Notes: generated by a model not told the origin, from the letters alone. Positions 1 to 14,298 are shown, numbered from the stretch's first letter. The stretch: DNA of 64,000 nt from Toxoplasma gondii ME49 (GCF_000006565.2 NC_031467.1:620001-684000); one strand, 5' to 3'. Numbers and translations: made by a program.

Positions 1-332
1 CGTACTAACCTGCGGCTATCCCGAGGGTTGAGTTCGAGGTAATAAACGTAGATCGACAAAGGATGACAGAAACACTATCAGACCATCGGTTGTGGATGGA
101 ATTTCTTTCACACAAGTCGGCGTCTTGGGTGGACTTTTACCCACTGATATGTATGCCATTGCGTGTGTGTGTGTGTGTAGCCAAGTGTTGCTGCGGCGAT
201 GTCGTGTCACTCTGGAAGGCGGAATTTTTGAAGGCCACCGCCGGCTTTTGGTTATGACTTCTCTCGGGGTAGAGAGAACCATTCCCAGCGGCGTGCTCAG
301 ATTTTCCGCTGTGTTTTCTCTGGAATTTTCAG

Positions 333-559
333 GCCCCTGCCGCCAGGTCGCACCCTTGGTGGAAGCCATGAGCGAGAAGCCCGAGTACGCGAAAGTAAAA
401 TTCGTGAAGATCGACGTCGACGAGTTGGCGGACGTCGCTGAGAGAGAAGAAATCAATGCGATGCCCACCTTCAAGCTCTTTAAGCAAGGCAAGGCCGTCG
501 ACACTGTGCTCGGCGCAAACGCAGAGCGCGTCGAAGAGATGGTCAAGAAGCATCTGTGA
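333..559 (+). CDS. Thioredoxin, last exon (partial gene)
   Basis: This is the final exon of a thioredoxin, a small protein-disulfide reductase. An acceptor (ttttcag, ending at 332) opens it inside the Gly codon of the WCGPC active site, so only GPC is seen here; the Trp-Cys half and the N-terminal strands must lie in an exon left of the window. The 75 visible residues fit the second half of the fold: VKFVKIDVDE, the cis-proline loop AMPTFKLFKQGK, then GANAERVEEMVKKHL and a TGA stop. That matches the usual length of a cytosolic thioredoxin of about 105 residues. No targeting sequence can be judged from this end. The DNA at 1-332 reads as intron and includes a short GT run near 164-178. Confidence 0.9.
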
Positions 560-2200
560 GCACGGATGTGAGACAAACAGTCTCGGGGATTTGTAGAGAG
601 GCAAGAGCCAGGACTCGCTGCGTGAGTGGACAGCCGTGGCATTGAAAGAGATCGAACCTGGTGACGGTAGAGTCCGGAAAGCTAAAGAGGAGTTTTCCCA
701 AAACGTACAATACTTGACGGAGTGTGCCTGCTGAATCGGCGACGGCCTGTAAAGGCGGCTGTAGAGCATCAAAGGAGAGAAAAGTACTGAGAGCCAGCTC
801 CATGTTTTCGTAGTTGTCGATGTGGGCGGGGACCTGAATTCTAGAAAGTGCGTGTGAGGGAATGTCTGCCGTGTGTGGCGTACTTGGGGCCTGTCGGGAA
901 GAGGGGCAGAGTATGTTCACAGTTCGTCAGCATTTGATTTCCGTTGAAGCGAGGCTATGAGGCTGTCGTTTTTTTGAAATCATCTAACCCCACCTTTCAA
1001 ACGTGTGTAGGCACTCTGTCGTCTCAGTAAACTTATTAACTTAGCGAGAGTTCGCTTTTTGTCTGAACTGTGAGGCGGTTGGGCCTTCGTCCGCGGGGAA
1101 ACTTTAGATGCAGCAAGTCGCGTGAGTCAATTCACTCACACACGGGGGAGAAACTGGGAGACGTAGTGCGTGACGAAATTGCCTCGCTATGCCGTAGTTG
1201 ACGGAGGCAAGATCTACGTGGTGTGACACTTCTTAGCATGCATTTGTAGTTTAGGAAATCATACAGCACCCATGATCTTCCTTATCACACAGAACCTCCA
1301 CTGTTGCAGGCAGTGACGTGCGTGTTTGCGTCGACCCTGCGACCTAAGATTCCAATCCTCAGATCGCCTCGAGTGTTCAGACATCGGCATGCAGATGTGG
1401 ATCAAAACCGCAATAGGATCATCGCAAATATAGCTGTGAAAGTAGGTGAAGTGCATACCCGAATAAGCGCTGCAATAATGCTAGCCCCACCGTTCCGCCA
1501 GGCAGACCCCTCCAACGCCGTTGTTGCAGTTTTAGAGAAACAGGAAACACGTGCAACTCGCGATCTCTCGTGAGTCCACGTGGAACGGCGCCATGATACA
1601 TCGAGGCACGGCAAGGCAACAGTCGCCATCACTCTCTTGTTCACGCGAGCGCGAATGGCGAGATGTTTCGGGTGGAGGTTGATTCCGCTCGTTTCGACGT
1701 GATGTATTACGCAACGGTCTATCACGAATGAGGACCACCAGAACGTGCTACGCTCGTTGATTTCATCTGGTTATGCACATGAAGCGGCGAAGGGGAATGA
1801 CGGAGTCGTGGCAAAAGAAAAGCCTCCCCCTGAAGGATCTGAGGAACCCTATTGTGAGGCTGACAAAAATCACGCGTTACGCGCTCTGGATAGGCAGTCA
1901 CACTCCAAGGCCAGACGAGCTGGCCCATAAGTCTCCATGAGTTTGCCGTCAAAAAAAATCTGTGTGAAGCTTTAAGGATTCCAAAAGGATATGCTTTCCC
2001 GTAGGAAAGTCGCGAAAGAAGATAGATCTCGAGTGAAAGCAACTGCACAAGACACCGGCTGAAAAATCGCCCTACAGGTGCAACACAATTGCCCCACTCC
2101 CAGCGATCATTGACAACAATAAAAACAAAAACACCCAACAAAATATTACGAAGTTGACGTGAAAGAGTTGAGCATTTGATGGCAAAGCAAATAGAAAAGC
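560..2200. other. Spacer, thioredoxin 3' side
   Basis: This spacer holds no ORF with homology or coding texture. It presumably includes the thioredoxin 3' UTR. The short ORFs here lack splice-supported extensions and were not called. Confidence 0.5.
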
Positions 2201-2272
2201 TGTCCGAACCAGGAATCGAACCTGGGTTTACACGGCCACAACGTGTTGTCCTAACCTCTAGACGATTCGGAC
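2201..2272 (-). tRNA. tRNA-His (anticodon GTG)
   Basis: Read on the minus strand, the sequence folds as a full cloverleaf. The acceptor stem is GTCCGAA paired with TTCGGAC. The D arm is GTCT/GGAC, the anticodon stem ACACG/CGTGT carries the loop TTGTGGC (anticodon GTG, His), and the T arm is CCAGG-TTCGATT-CCTGG. The discriminator base is A. The 5' end begins at the acceptor G; eukaryotic tRNA-His normally receives an extra G-1 after transcription. A TTTT run just downstream on the minus strand (about 2196-2199) fits a Pol III terminator. No intron is present. Confidence 0.95.
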
Positions 2273-4215
2273 CGAAAGTCGCAAACACGTGTGATGTACC
2301 AGGGAGTCGGTAGCCCAGATGCAGTGATATTACCGGCCAGAATGAAGCGCAGAGTCTACGACACTCAAATCTATTCGCTTGCAGCCTAAACTGTTCTGAA
2401 TGTCACCTCGATCCAGCTTCATGTCTGCATAGATTGATAAGTTCTACCTCGCCAGGCGGAGGTTCTTCGAAGTCGCCCTTGCGTTGATGACGAGTCTTCC
2501 ATATGCACTCTTGCTGGGATTTAAGTTCCTTTGTAAAACGCCATGGGAGTCTGGAGGCGTTGCCACAATCAGTAGGAATCTTGAGCAACGGCGGGGTAAT
2601 CGAGCGCGAAGCGCTTTCCCTTCAATGTGATGTTTGGTCATGCGTCATCTTCGTTATCTTCGTTCGCTCTTCGTTTGTTGCATGATCGGCTCACCGGCCT
2701 TCGAGAAAACAAGAATTAATTCTAGGGGTCCAAGAAGGAGAATGACTATCCTATATCTTCCAGTTGCTAGGGTCCTGGATATGACACATCAGTAGCCCTA
2801 CGGAATTTACGTCAAAACCGTCCACTAAATGGACGACCCAGCATCACCTGAACGAAGCACTGCCGACCTCTACGTGGCACGCGCTTTACTTTATGTGTTC
2901 GTCGGAATGTCCATAACAGTCTAGTTGTCCAAGTTGCCGTTATCTGTTATGAAGCAAGCAATCCGTCAACCCCAAGATTCTCTTGCGTGGAGCACGCTGG
3001 CGAGAGGTGGTGATGCCACGGGAAGCCGGATGGCTGATCTGAGGGTACCTGTCACGAATTATTGTGTAATTCCCATCATATCGGCGCTGTCAAAATCTAT
3101 ATACATGGCACTCAGTCTGCTTTGTAAGCGTGAGAAGAGAGCGAAAGCCAGTCCTGCCACCCCTCCGCTCCCGTGAGATCCCCTGCCTTAGGTGTGTTTT
3201 GATGATGCTCCTGGATTACGGTGTACCTAAATTGAGGTATCAGGCCAAGGCTCTGATGTACGTGTTCGCCAGCTGAAACTTTTTACGGGAAACAAGAATT
3301 TCTCGATGAGACTGATGAAGTCTTCCAGCTCTAATGGGACGCAATCGCGGCTGGAAGGAAATTGTACGATTGAAAAGAGATCTAGGCCTGTTTTGTTTTC
3401 TCCCTCAAAGCCAGCTGTGCTTTCACAAGACAGAAGTAATATTTGACCACAGCTTCAGAATTATTTTTGTCTATCGCCCGCCCCTCAATACAGCCCCACA
3501 GCGTTCGGGCATGATATTTTCACCATATGAAGTAGAGTCCTCTCCAGGTGCTTTCTGCTTTGACCCCTTCTGCCTGTTAGTCTCCAACGTTGATAATCGT
3601 GGGAGGCAAAAGTCCAATCACATCATGAGGAAGCGTGAGAGCTGTGGCATTCGAAGCCATTCTTGAAGAGATTCTTCTTTCTGTTTACTTTCCTCAAGTT
3701 AAACAGTGTGGAAGATGAGCGTGCAGAAGAGTTGCGGTTTAATGATGCGCTGAACGTTTGTCGCTTTTTTTTCTCGGATACTTAAAAGTCATCGTGCAAG
3801 CATCGGTTGTGCCGCCACACTTAGTCTACTAAGTTGAGAGGTGAAGACCTCTCAGCGTGGAATCACTGCAACATGGCGACATGCGAAGCCAACACACCTG
3901 CCCAAGTCGCAGAATGTCACAAAGTCCAACATAATTGGTGCGTCTGTCCGCATATCTGTCTGTGGCCAAAAATGTTCTACATGCACCATTAGAAGTTACC
4001 AGTCGCACAAGCCTGCCTCATTTGTCTCTGGTAGATCCTGGCCACTCGGCCTGAAAAAAAGCAAGGCACAACTGTAACTCCAGATCCCAGCATGCCAGTT
4101 GGAGTGTCCACGTCGTTCAAACTGGACAACCGTTATAGCTTTGGAAATGCTAGACTTCGTTGTGGAGTTCTGCAGTCATCCTTGATTTCGTGGCGGTGCT
4201 TTTCATGAGGTCGCG
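2273..4215. other. Spacer between tRNA-His and IFT80
   Basis: There is no supported gene in this spacer. The short ORFs at 2925-3176, 3334-3666 and 3841-4077 look random in composition and have no recognisable motif. The stretch probably contains the IFT80 promoter and 5' UTR. Confidence 0.5.
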
Positions 4216-7200
4216 ATGAGAGTTCTTTTCGAGGCTGTGTCCACGGACAGTCGTCTTCCCGTGGTTTGTGCCGTCTCTTCCAAGTCGTGCTCGACATCTA
4301 TTGATGCAACTCCTCTTTGGCCCGCTCCTGTACCAGACTCGGGTTTATGCGGCGATGCAGAGTGGATAGCCCTTGATGAGAACGGCGATTCTGCGGATCC
4401 TCAACCCAGCTCCTGGTCTGCGTTCGGTAAACGAGAATACCTTCTGACAGCTAACCGGGACGGGCGAATCTGTCGGTGGTCAAGAAGGGAATCTACTTCG
4501 AACAACCTCGAGACTGTCTTAACCGTCGCCGGCACAACGGTGACATGTTTTGCGGCCGTTCCGTGTAGACGAAGAGATATCTCAGATTCTTTTGACCATC
4601 CAACTGAAGAGCCATGTATAGTGGTAGGAACAGAAGATGGCAGTTTAAGATGTTTCCGTCAGCGAGGCTGCAACCAAGAATGGATAGAGGAAGCCATCGT
4701 TCCTGAAGCACACGCATCGACTGTGACCTCCGTCAAGTGGTCTCCTGATGGCTCCCACTTTGTCTCAGCTGGGGACGATGGCAAGGCTAAACTCTGGTTA
4801 GTTCCAAGCTGATACTGTGTACTCTGTCGAGAAGTATGTACACTGAACCGTGTAAAAGCTTACTGAAGTTAGAATTCGCAGCTCTCTCCTCTTCATCGAT
4901 GCCCCATATTGCTTTGCAATTCTCGTGGCCGTCAAAGCCTCTAGCCGTTAGGGCGTGCACCACAGCCACCGTAAAATGGAAGTGGTTTCGTGGCCTCCCT
5001 TTGACGGTAGTGACGCCCTTTTGCTTTTTCATCTTCCACGCAACACCATCGCGTAGTCGGATGTCAATAATGCATACAGTCACTGACTGCGAATTTCCAC
5101 GAATACTTGTAAGGGCAGAACTAACATCAAAACAGTGTTCAGAGCGCACGTGACACTTGATTTGTGCGTTCTACAGTGGTGTTCATGTTGTCCACCACCA
5201 TGCGCCACTTCCCCGAACAATCGTGGCGGGTGCTTTGCTGGCAGGTCTCGCCTGTGTCAAGCAAGGCCATTTGTGGAGAAATGTGACGCTCCCATAGCTG
5301 CCGTAAGCTGGTCTAACAGTGCCGACGCCTTAGTCCTTGGTTTTGGAGAAACGATCCGCGTTGCAACGACGGTTCACTTAGTGCCGGATGCCACCTCAAG
5401 AAATTTGGAGCGAAGCAACTTTGAATGGCGTGCACACGAAGGCGCAGTGCTAGCGGTCGATTGGTCGAAGTCTATGATCATCTCTGGCGGCGAAGACGGC
5501 CACTATAAGATCTGGAGCCGTGATGGCACCTTGCTCTTTACTGGGTCGTCTGCTCCGCATGTCTCGGGCGATGCGTGTCCCCCTGATACGGGTGTCAATG
5601 GGAAACCTTTTTCCCCAGTCACCGCCGTGCGATGGAGCCCATCGGGCGACACTTTCGCCGTAGGCGCTAGCGACTGGATTGCTATCTGCGACAAGTCCGG
5701 CAGAATCCGTACACAGACATTCAGAGAATTTGGTGAGGAGGGGGTACACTGTGAAACGATTCCACGAGACGTGCATGTGAGACGCCTCCCGAGCCTACGC
5801 TGTGACCACTCCCACGACACGCAGCATGCATTGCCCCTATCCGACATGTAGCGTAGTCAATAATTCATACAATCAGATATGAGTAGCACTCTACTTACAT
5901 GTGTAAATACCTCCTATACAAACATTCCGCACCTCAGGGCGGATCCTACGTGGCATGAATTAGCGGCTGGAGTGACTCGAGTCTCGCTGCCCAACCGGTT
6001 ACCGGCCTTGCCGCCTTCGGATGCGCGAGCACTAGAGTCCATGTTCCTCCCGTCATCTGAGCGGACACTGCCGTTTCAGGACAGCGCTTCTCCAGGAATA
6101 GCCATAGGAGTTCGATGACACCTCATCTGCTGTGACGCCGGTGCCCTGGGTGGACTTCGAGTTTCTAGATGGAGAGACATTTCTTCCACTTAGTGGGCAG
6201 TGCTCCCGTCTGCTTGTTCAGCATGAAGCATCATTCACTCATCATCTGATAGCGAATGTTTCGCACACTTGGTCAGTGAGGAGTTGAAAGGCACATAAAG
6301 TGGAGTACGAATCAGCAGAACAAGCAAGAGCCACTCTTTCCTTGGGGGTGTTGTCACCAGGCTTGCCGCACACGCTCGCGTGGACGCGAGATGGCACACA
6401 TATTGCCGTGGCTGGTGTTCCGTCATTGCTGGCGATTGGTCGTATCATTCCTGACGCCAAACGTTGGCGGAATGTTGAAGTTTCGGTGGATTCCGACTCA
6501 AGTCTCTTGCTAAAGGTGCGGCCCCACTGCGAATTTTACTATCACAGAGTCCAACGTGTGGCATAGGTGAGGTGTAAGGGAGCAGATGATCTTGGAGAGT
6601 ACTCGAGACGTGCTGGACTGGACTTTATAGAAACCCCAAAAACGAAATTCCATGACTGCTGCCGGGAACATGGAAGGTAGGCACGGCCACTGTATCAGGA
6701 CTGTATTTCATCGTGGGTTTGTGGCAACAACGAGGCATGACCGTTGGACAACCAGTCGACGAACGATACTCCAAAAGCTACTACGCCTACAGAGGAACTG
6801 CCGGCGAGCCCGCGCCTTCACCTGTCGCATTTAGTGCTGCTGTATCCTCAAGCGCTTTTTCTAGGGATGAGTGGTTGCATGCTTTGGAGTTTCAGCTGGA
6901 GTGGTGTGGCTACCAGCGACGCTACGATCGCACTTCCACATGTGTTCGTCCTGAAAAGGAATTGAACGGCGCGATTTCACAAACGAGAGTTCGTTATTTG
7001 TCACACAGTGGAACTGATTCAACTGTCACTTTCTATTGCTACGTGCTGGTACAGGATCTAAGCTCTCAGGCTTCACGGACACTGGAGCAAACAGTTGGCA
7101 TAACTCAGTGGACGATTGGTGAGGAGCGAGAGACTGTGCAGTTTCGCCTCGTAGTTTCATCTGAATTTGAACGACACACTCACGTTGAGTGATGACGTAC

Positions 7201-10200
7201 TACGTTCGCATCAGGCAGTAAGCATGAGCATAAGACCATGTACTGCGAAATCTGTGATAGCGTGGAACTGGGGACTCAAAACAGAAGCTGGCCTGGTGAC
7301 GTTAAGATCAGTTCACATGTATCCGACATTTATGGCTTGACCATCCTCATAGACATCGAATGCTTGGAAAGCCAGGATACGGATGCCATCAATGTTCACT
7401 GCATAGGCAAATCGTGCGCAAATGAGTCTGTTGCAATTTTGATTTGAGGTCTTGTTTGTGTCTACTGCGGCGCAGCATGCGGCTCTCTCTTAGTGGTCAC
7501 CAATAGACAATGCTTTGTCTACAAGTTGGCAGCATTGGCATGCCTGGTGAGGGAATTGTTTATCTGCACTACTATCAAGCATAATGTGCCCACCTCTTGA
7601 TGGTCAATTCTACAATGCCCGATCAAACTCTGCAAAGTTTCTCCTCGATGTGACTCTAGGCACATGCAGAGTTTTCCCTGTATTATATGTAGTATAACAA
7701 GATATTATACCGAGCCTGTGATAAATAAAAATATCCTGGATGATTGTATAGCCACTGAGCAACTGAAGATAGCTGCAAGTGTATTACCGCTTCAGCGTTC
7801 CAGAACTGCAAGGAACTTTCCTACGGATCACGCATAAGAAAAACGCACTTCCTTTCCACGGATAACCTGAACCTCCTTCAGGTTGGGGTCGTGTAACCAT
7901 GGTATTAGCGCCTGTCTTCCGGAGAAAAAGAATCGACGAATCTCGATCACGGCTGTGTATTCAGACGGTTGTGACACCCTCTTGGAACTTCCTATGTATC
8001 AACGGTTAACATTCCAGCTATTATTCTCTCGGTGTTTTCCTGCAGGAAGAATGCCAACCTGCGTACATCGATGACCTTCAGCAGCCCTGCTGCTTTGCAA
8101 AGCAGGGATTCCGTCATGCTTGCCTGGTGCAGTCGTCTCAGATCCAAGTGAGACTTTTGTTTAACAAACCAGCGAGGATCGCGAAGCCTGTCTCACGCCA
8201 CCAATACCGAGAGGGACAAACCAGAGATTTTATAACTGAATAATGCGACCAGAGATCAGACACGTCACAGGATCCGCGTATTCTGTCGGTCCCGTGGTAC
8301 AACTGCAGGTTGTGAATTATGATACAAAGTGCACTGTGTGCGCTCTCAAACCACATGACGGTTCGTGGACACCCAGCACCCTCAATTCGACCCTCGTCGC
8401 GGTCTCTCCTGACGTCCTTTGCCTTGTAAGACTCCTCATATCGGCCAGAGGAAGCGCGGGAAACAGGTGCCAAGCAGAGAAGCATCGAAAAAACGACATA
8501 GGCGTAGTCGGGGCCTACGAAAAGAAATTTATGGCAATTGTTGGGAATAGGGTTGATATTCTTGCGCCATGTGTGTAACGTACACAAGTAGTGACCCAGA
8601 GGTACGCTTTAGATGTAATGCATTTTTTGTTGCTTTCCATAAGTTCCCGACACTGCCGAGCAAAGGCGTTACCTCTACAGTCTTCAAAGCAATTTCGAGG
8701 CAACACGTTCTCTTGTCTAAGCGCATCCGCTTGGCTTTCTGGCAGGAGGGAGCTTTAAGTCTCCTCGAAGAATAATCAATTCCTCAGGCGACTTTAGAAG
8801 TATATTCATTCTGCACCGGAACAACAGTTGGGGTCCACTCTGCTCATGGTGCTTAACGCAGGTTGACGCCCAGGATCCGTATCTGGTTCGCGTGTTCGAC
8901 ATTCTGACAGGTTCGGCGATAGCTAGCCCACCTGCGCACTCCATTGGAATTAAAGAGGTACGGGAAAACAGCAATATCACCGTAGCTTGATGCTTCACAA
9001 CGTCAACGAAGCAGTACTCCGTTTACACTTCCTACGAATAAGACCAAGTGACGATACACCAGAGACACAGAAAGGATACTTGACAGAAGAATGTGCATGA
9101 GCTTTCGCATGAAAAAACGACTGGCTAAAATTTAGATCGAAGTTCGTTTTTCCTGACACTTGATGTTTAGGCTCATATTTTCCGCGTCCATTACTGCAAG
9201 GACGAGCGTGTGGCCATCAGCAATACTGTTGCTTTGGGAGAAAAACTGTAGCAATGCGGGAAGACTTACATCTGGATAAGATAATTCAAAGATCAACAGC
9301 AGTAATACTGCGTAACCTTGTAAGATACGGCGCCAAGAGCAGCTGCGAACGCAGCCTTTTCCTATGCATTTTCTTCAGTAAGGCTCCATGTTTGTCCGAG
9401 GTGGCGTTGGATTCCTTGTTTCTCCGGTATCCCTGCGGATATGTGTGTGTGAAGATCAGCCTCAGCCAGCAAGAGAACACTCTATCGCGCAAGCTGGCGA
9501 TTCTCGATGACGCCGGTGATCTGCTACTTTCTCCTCTCCACAGGTATTTCCGAACGTCACGTTTCATGCTCCGGTGACACTCGAAACACGAAAGACAATT
9601 CATCCGTCCCTCGATAAATTCCTCGTGTAATTTTGTGAGCCTTGTTTCGAATATTCCTGGAGTTCGATAGAGAGAAACGAACTTTTCCAGTGGGCATGTA
9701 ATGCGTTAGCGGACTGTGGCGGGCTTCTGTTTTCTGTGTGATTTGCTTTTAGCCCGTGCTGGAAAAAACTCAATAAGTTTCCCGTGCAGTCCTTCGCTTG
9801 GGACGAGATTACTGACACGCTTGCTTCTATCTCCAACAGCACGGTTGTTTGCTGGCTCGTTCCAGCTGCCGCCTTCCTTAGTGGGGACCTCCTTGAGGAG
9901 AGCCAGGTACGGGCTGCGTAGTCTGAAGAAAGAAGACAAGTGGGCATGTTTGACAGAGAGTACGTTTGATAGCGGTTGGCTTGAGCAGTGTTCTCCCAGA
10001 TTTCTGCTGACAAGCACTCGAGCCATAGTAGTGATGAGTCTCAGCGGCTTTCCAGGCGCATGCCACCTTCGACGAACACCGAATGCGGGGAGATGCGGGT
10101 CACCGGTATTTTGGGAAGTAACTCCGTGACACCCGTAGGTCCGCCTCTCTGCCATTTGCCAGATCACCAAGGAAACAGGCGACCAGAACCTCGGGAGTCA

Positions 10201-12076
10201 AATCGTCGCCTTCCAGAACGGTTACCTGACTATGCAAAGACCGGACGGGGCTATGCTTCAGGTTGCTGTTGCACCGTTCGCTAACGCAGTATTTGAACAG
10301 GTTGCCAAGCTTCGTTGGTAGGAGTCCTATTGATGCATGATTCACTGGGAACTAGGTGTGCAACTGCATTCCACGTTCCGGTGGAAACTCAGACATTCGA
10401 TCGCTGATTCGCAAAAACACACGAAAGTTGATAGTGAAATGAACGCTCGTGCCACAGGCCGTAGTCATCGCGGCGTGCGGGGTCAACAACATAACGCAGC
10501 ATTACCCGAAGGGATCCGGAACAAGGGACTCTGAATCTACGCCTACCAGTCACTTGTTCCCCTCTTTAAGGTATCGGCTTGGCTCTCGTGCCCTTCTGAG
10601 CTCCTGATGGGGCATGTGGACTGTCTCAGGGATCGCGCCATCAGGCTTTGCCGGTTACTGAAAGTCAATTCATTCTGGGGTTACCTTGCTGCTATGGCAC
10701 TTTCACACAGGTAATGACGAAATCCTGTTTTTTAACCGCGATTACGGTCCTTTGGTCGCGACTTGTCCCTTTCGGCCGTGAGGGAAGGAAGAAAGCATCA
10801 CCTTACATTGCTCAGAACACATATTAAACGGTACCTTTACGATGCCGCCGAAACGGTTCGCTCAGCTGCCTTAGAGAGACTTCCTTGCTCTTCTTTGCCC
10901 TTCCGCAGAGAACTCGGCACTGCAGAGGTTGCGTTCGCGGCTCTTGGGAGCATGGCCACTGTTCACCAGCTTCAGCGTATCCAGAGTCTCAATCACCCGA
11001 TCCGAAGAGCTGCCGAAATAGCGCTTCTTTGTCACCAGACAGATGAGGCCGTCCACATCCTTGTGAAACATGGACTCGTGTACCGCGCCCTAGAAATACT
11101 TATGGAAGTCCACCGATGGCAGGTGCGTTTCTACTGAGGGGCTCCCGGTGTGATGTCCCGGAAATGTTTGCCGGACACAAAACGGGCCAAACATTAAGTT
11201 CCTCATCCAAGTAAAGAGGAACAATGTGCCACAGCATTTCGGGAACTGGAAGTCTCTCGGCCACGAACCCGCCAAACTTGTTGAGAGTGGCCAACTCGTG
11301 ACCTGTTTTTCTACAGTGATCGCGTATGCCTGACTGACAAGCTGTTTCACGCTGTAACGGACCTTCTGGGTGTTAACGCGTGGCGGTATAAATAAGAGGG
11401 CTCGAAGCACGAGGCACCAAAACACTGTAGACGGCACACGCCTGAGTCTTGCCATTCGTGTTCTGGTCAAAATGCATCCCCTGATCCGTCCGTGAATGGG
11501 ACAAGTCGTTCAATTGTCCGGAGTGCAAGCTTTTTTCTCTATTTCCACCGTTAAGCACAGTCGTCGCCACAACCTTTGTTGCATTGACTTTTCTGTGGCT
11601 CATCCTTCAGGAGGCTCTGCATCTGGCAGTTGCCAGCAAGTTACACGTCGACACGGTTGTCGCCCACAGAAAAAAATTTCTAGATGGTTTTGGTCTCTCT
11701 GAAACAGACTCAAAGTTCAAGGCAGCCCTTCAGGTAGGCTCCTGCAGACGTCTTTGTGTTTGCCGGCTTCGAAACACTGAAGTAGCCTAAAATCTGCGGC
11801 CTGGATAGCTCAGTTACCAGAAGACTGCAAGACCAGATCTCTCGAAGAATTCAACCCGAAAAATCATGACAGCGGTCGGGATAAAACATACTCTTCTAGT
11901 AGCGGTTTCCTCCTCTCTGTCTAAAGGGAGATGACCAACGGTATGCGGTGCCTCTGTGAAAACAGGCAATTGAGATCGATTGGCCAGCTATCCATGCGAA
12001 GATTCAGAGGGAGACAGAGGAGGAAGAGAAGGAAGCAACTGTCGCAGCACTTCCGGCGCAAAGTAAGGGTGATTGA
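4216..12076 (+). CDS. IFT80: Intraflagellar transport protein IFT80 homologue, multi-exon
   Basis: IFT80 is a WD40-plus-helical subunit of the IFT-B complex that moves cargo along axonemes. Resolved exons are 4216-4796, 5245-5732, 6361-6515, 8863-8957, 9455-9543, 10163-10317, 10630-10710, 10909-11122, 11611-11733 and 11966-12076. Phases agree where these are adjacent. Family matches include HEGAVLAVDWSKSMIISGGED and ICDKSG in exon 2, HTLAWTRDGTHIAVAG at 6361, SRKLAILDD at 9455, RLCRLL and YLAAMALSHR at 10630, then GTAEVAFAALG, VDTVVAHRKKFLDGFG and a final IDWPAIHAKIQ. The order follows human IFT80 from end to end. Blades encoded between 6516 and 8862, and between 9544 and 10162, are not resolved; 5937-6240 may hold an extra exon. 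Coccidian microgametes are flagellated, which explains the gene. Confidence 0.85.
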
Positions 12077-14298
12077 CTGCAGAGATGCACCATCCGATCT
12101 CCACGGAGCTCTTCCAAAGGTCTGCGGGAAGAAATTGTGTGTTAGTAGAGTTTGCTGTCCGGAAGCGTCTGTGTTGCCTGTGGAACAATTTCTGTAACTA
12201 GTGACAGTCTGTCTACGTCTCTGTTTAGCCCTTAATGGTCATCGTCTCTTGATTGTCACGGACAGAACTCGCAGTAAACTATGGTCGTGAGTCACCCTGT
12301 AGTGTGACAAGTAACCAGGAAAGAGGTTTTATCGCGAGAGCAACTTTGGGACTCTACGCTCGGTAAACCGGAACTTGCAAGAGGGGTGAGATATTCCGTA
12401 TCAAAAGAGTGGGGATTGAGGTGGAATATTCCCACTTCTCTTGAGCGCGAATTCGGCAAAACCTCTGGCTTTGTGTGGAGACGGGATCAGGAAACACTAT
12501 GGAAGCTCGGTGCTGGCATGGTAGCTTCAATGACCCTATCGGAAATCTTTTCAAGCAGGCTTTCACCGAGTATTCTAGCCCTCCGATGCACTTTCCTCGT
12601 GGCTGTTTACCGGCCCAGGGAAGCTTGATTCTTTGAGGACAAGCAATATGGATAAAGCCGGCTTGGAACTCTTCGTGTGAGACGTGTGCAGCAAAGAACA
12701 TCGCGTTTCACAGTCGAGAACGGACACTTGCTTCGTCGCTCGACCGCTAGGCCACACACACCACGTCCCACTCCCCGCAGCTTTTTACCTTCCTTTAAAA
12801 CAAATTGAACTTATGCATATGTACGGGGAATATTTTTTCCCCCCTTCATAGTGTAGGATGAACAAACCGTCCGGTCGCTGAAACCCAGCGAAACTAGCGC
12901 AGGTCGTTTGCCACGTTCATGGCAGAAATGAGGGGCATCGCTCGCGGTCTGCTCAATGCAAAAACTCGCGCTAACTCCAGAAGACGCGAAGGTGGTTGCG
13001 CTGGAGCCCAGAATGCATTTTAGACACTGAGATGTTCAAAGCACCCTCTGTTAAACGTCTAAACTTCTGAAAGAGGAAACACCTCGAGAAGCAGCTGTCG
13101 CTACTTGCTCTGTGCACTGGTGCCTCGCTGCGCGCGGGCAACTGTGGAGACGAGGCAGCGAAATGAGGTTTCGGGGTTTTTTGTGGCAGTGTGTCGCAAC
13201 ATATATGGAAGAAAACGAACAGAATTGCGCCTTTTTGAATCCCCTCTTCTAATGAGGAGAATTCCTCTTGAAAGGATATCCCCGACTTAAGACAAATGCT
13301 GGATTCCCCGCTCGCGCATGAGTCGATGCTCGAGTGTTGCGCAGCATCGACAAGCGGCACGAAAAAGTTAGGTTCTTGCGAGAGGCCGAAGGCTGCGCGT
13401 CTCTTTTGTATCTCTTCCAAATTTCCGGCAAAACGGCAGGGGGCCTTTCTCTGACCTCAATTCTCGTCACTGCGGTGTTTTCATCTGTGGAATCGCCGTT
13501 CGTAGCTTCCAGATCTCCTCCCGCTGTTTTGCCTGGTGTGCCACGTGGTCCTATACAGTCACGGTTGCATTCGCGTGACGGATCGCCATGTTGAGAGACG
13601 ACAGGTTTCAATAGCTTGGTTGTTTTCCTAAACTTTACAAGGGAATGTGGTGCTGCCGCGAGACTTCCACGTCGTTCATAGTCTTCCGTTTTTTCCCGCT
13701 GTTGTCCCGTCAACCGTTTGCTATGGAGGCGTCGCGAGCATTCAAACGAGAGCATTTATGCGCCCGTCAGTCGCTGCGTAGTTTCTTCTAACCCTTCCAC
13801 TGGCGACCAAGCGTCTCAGCTCCGCAAGACCCGGATAACGCCCTTTTCCGATTGCAAATCATCTGGAGATTCTGCTTTTCTGAAACACTACTTAGCAGGG
13901 ACCAGAAAGGCACTCCCGGGCTCCTTGGCGGCTGCTTCACGATAGACTATGGCTGTAAAACGCCCTTCGTGCTGGTATTCAGAGATGGCTGAGCCAGTAG
14001 AAGTAACGCATTTACGGTAAACCTCCTGAATTTCTAAGGCTTGCTGTCAGTGGACTCGTCTAACGAGTTTCTCCTTTTATTCGTGCAGGTGTCCCAGGAT
14101 CGGTCTTTTGCAGGTTTTTTTCCAGTGTGAAATTCCATCATATCTGTTTTCACATCTTTTCTGATCTTTCTCTGCGACCCCCCCACCATTCCTTCTCACT
14201 CCCTTTCATCTGCGGCAAACGTGCATAGCCAGTGGGTCGAGAAACTGACGAATGTAGCACCGTGTCCCCGTAGTAGAGTTTGAACCTTTACCGTTTTC
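12077..14298. other. Spacer between IFT80 and the SPATR-like gene
   Basis: There is no confident gene here. Overlapping ORFs on both strands at 12971-13755 show mixed composition without motifs and may be 5' UTR of the next gene. An exon upstream of 14299, for example one carrying a signal peptide, cannot be excluded. Confidence 0.4.
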
